Source of the DNA: a virus
Length of the DNA stretch: 35,896 nt
IMG/VR virus record: IMGVR_UViG_3300034355_000213
Location: 1-35,896 of that record
Direction: 5' to 3' (one strand)
Shown here: in pieces, positions 35,796 through 35,896 of the stretch
Layout of the letters: every line of letters begins with the position of its first letter
Numbering within the stretch: the stretch's first letter is position 1
Position numbers and translations under genes: made by a program
Notes under the pieces: generated by a model
What the model saw: only the letters and a program-made list of their open reading frames with translations
What the model was told of the DNA's origin: nothing
Databases searched by the model: none

Positions 35796-35896
35796 TTAGC
35801 CCCAAAGGCGAACGGCCATCTGCGGACGAATCACGCTGTAGCCATAGAGCACGTCAATACGGCAAGGCAGACGGTCGTTGTTGATGTCATACTGAC
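35796..35896 (-). CDS. Major capsid protein, P22 coat-like, C-terminal end only
   Basis: The last 32 complete codons read QYDINNDRLPCRIDVLYGYS then VIRPQMAVRLWG, followed by two TAA stops in tandem. The YDINxDxLPCRxDVLYG ... RPQxAxR ending is typical of P22-type coat proteins in environmental phages. The rest of the gene lies beyond the right edge of the window. Double stops and a terminator directly after fit a highly expressed gene. Confidence 0.85.
   Translation of the reverse strand, partial: QYDINNDRLPCRIDVLYGYSVIRPQMAVRLWG

Noticed and set aside
1-35896. tRNA genes, integrase, CI-like repressor, transposase, toxin-antitoxin pair
   Set aside because: Looked for by sequence pattern and protein motif on both strands and none was recognised. 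Absence is limited to this window.

Overview
The window is most of a short-tailed, P22-type (podovirus-like) double-stranded DNA phage genome, or a phage contig assembled from an environmental sample. The evidence is a P22-like portal protein, the C-terminal end of a P22-type coat protein, gp4-like and gp10-like tail-completion proteins, DNA-transfer (ejection) proteins, a two-subunit terminase, an endolysin with spanins, and a phage replication set (family A DNA polymerase, primase-helicase, DUF2800 nuclease, VRR-NUC nuclease). I saw no integrase, no CI-like repressor, no tRNA, no CRISPR array and no insertion sequence. The host cannot be named from the sequence. A Gram-negative host follows from the outer-membrane lipoprotein spanin.

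Layout. (1) 1-9311, leftward: terminase small and large subunits, four small overlapping genes, an HNH endonuclease, portal, a DUF5856 protein, a small beta protein, and a long repetitive tail fibre that runs off the left edge. (2) 9312-9983: a 670-bp AT-rich control region without genes, filled with tandem and inverted copies of the 9-mer TTAGGGYAA. It lies between the leftward packaging operon and a rightward operon. (3) 9984-13217, rightward: thirteen or so very small genes. Four carry the same start-linked sequence TGTAACAAATCAACA just upstream of the Shine-Dalgarno. The cluster ends with a DnaA domain IV-like DNA-binding protein and an intrinsic terminator. (4) 13257-13773: two small opposed genes. 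(5) 13872-21446, leftward: the replication operon (DUF2800, ssDNA-associated-type protein, HTH protein, unknowns, an exported protein, family A polymerase, primase-helicase), driven by a good sigma70-type promoter at 21472-21501. (6) 21512-23663, rightward: VRR-NUC nuclease, SNF2 helicase, a small unknown and a DUF6378 protein. (7) 23553-35896, leftward: coat protein C-terminus, two beta-rich virion proteins between two intrinsic terminators, gp4, gp10, fibres, three ejection-type proteins, then the lysis cassette (endolysin, holin-like proteins, Rz, embedded Rz1).

Both window ends lie inside virion genes read leftward (coat at the right edge, tail fibre at the left). If the genome is circularly permuted, the missing piece would hold the end of the fibre gene, probably a scaffold gene, and the start of the coat gene. 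Genes are densely packed, with stop/start overlaps of the ATGA, TAATG and TGATG type throughout.

The parts that look least described are the iteron-like control region at 9312-9983, the start-associated repeats in the small-gene cluster beside it, and a DnaA-like DNA-binding protein that has lost the ATPase part of DnaA.
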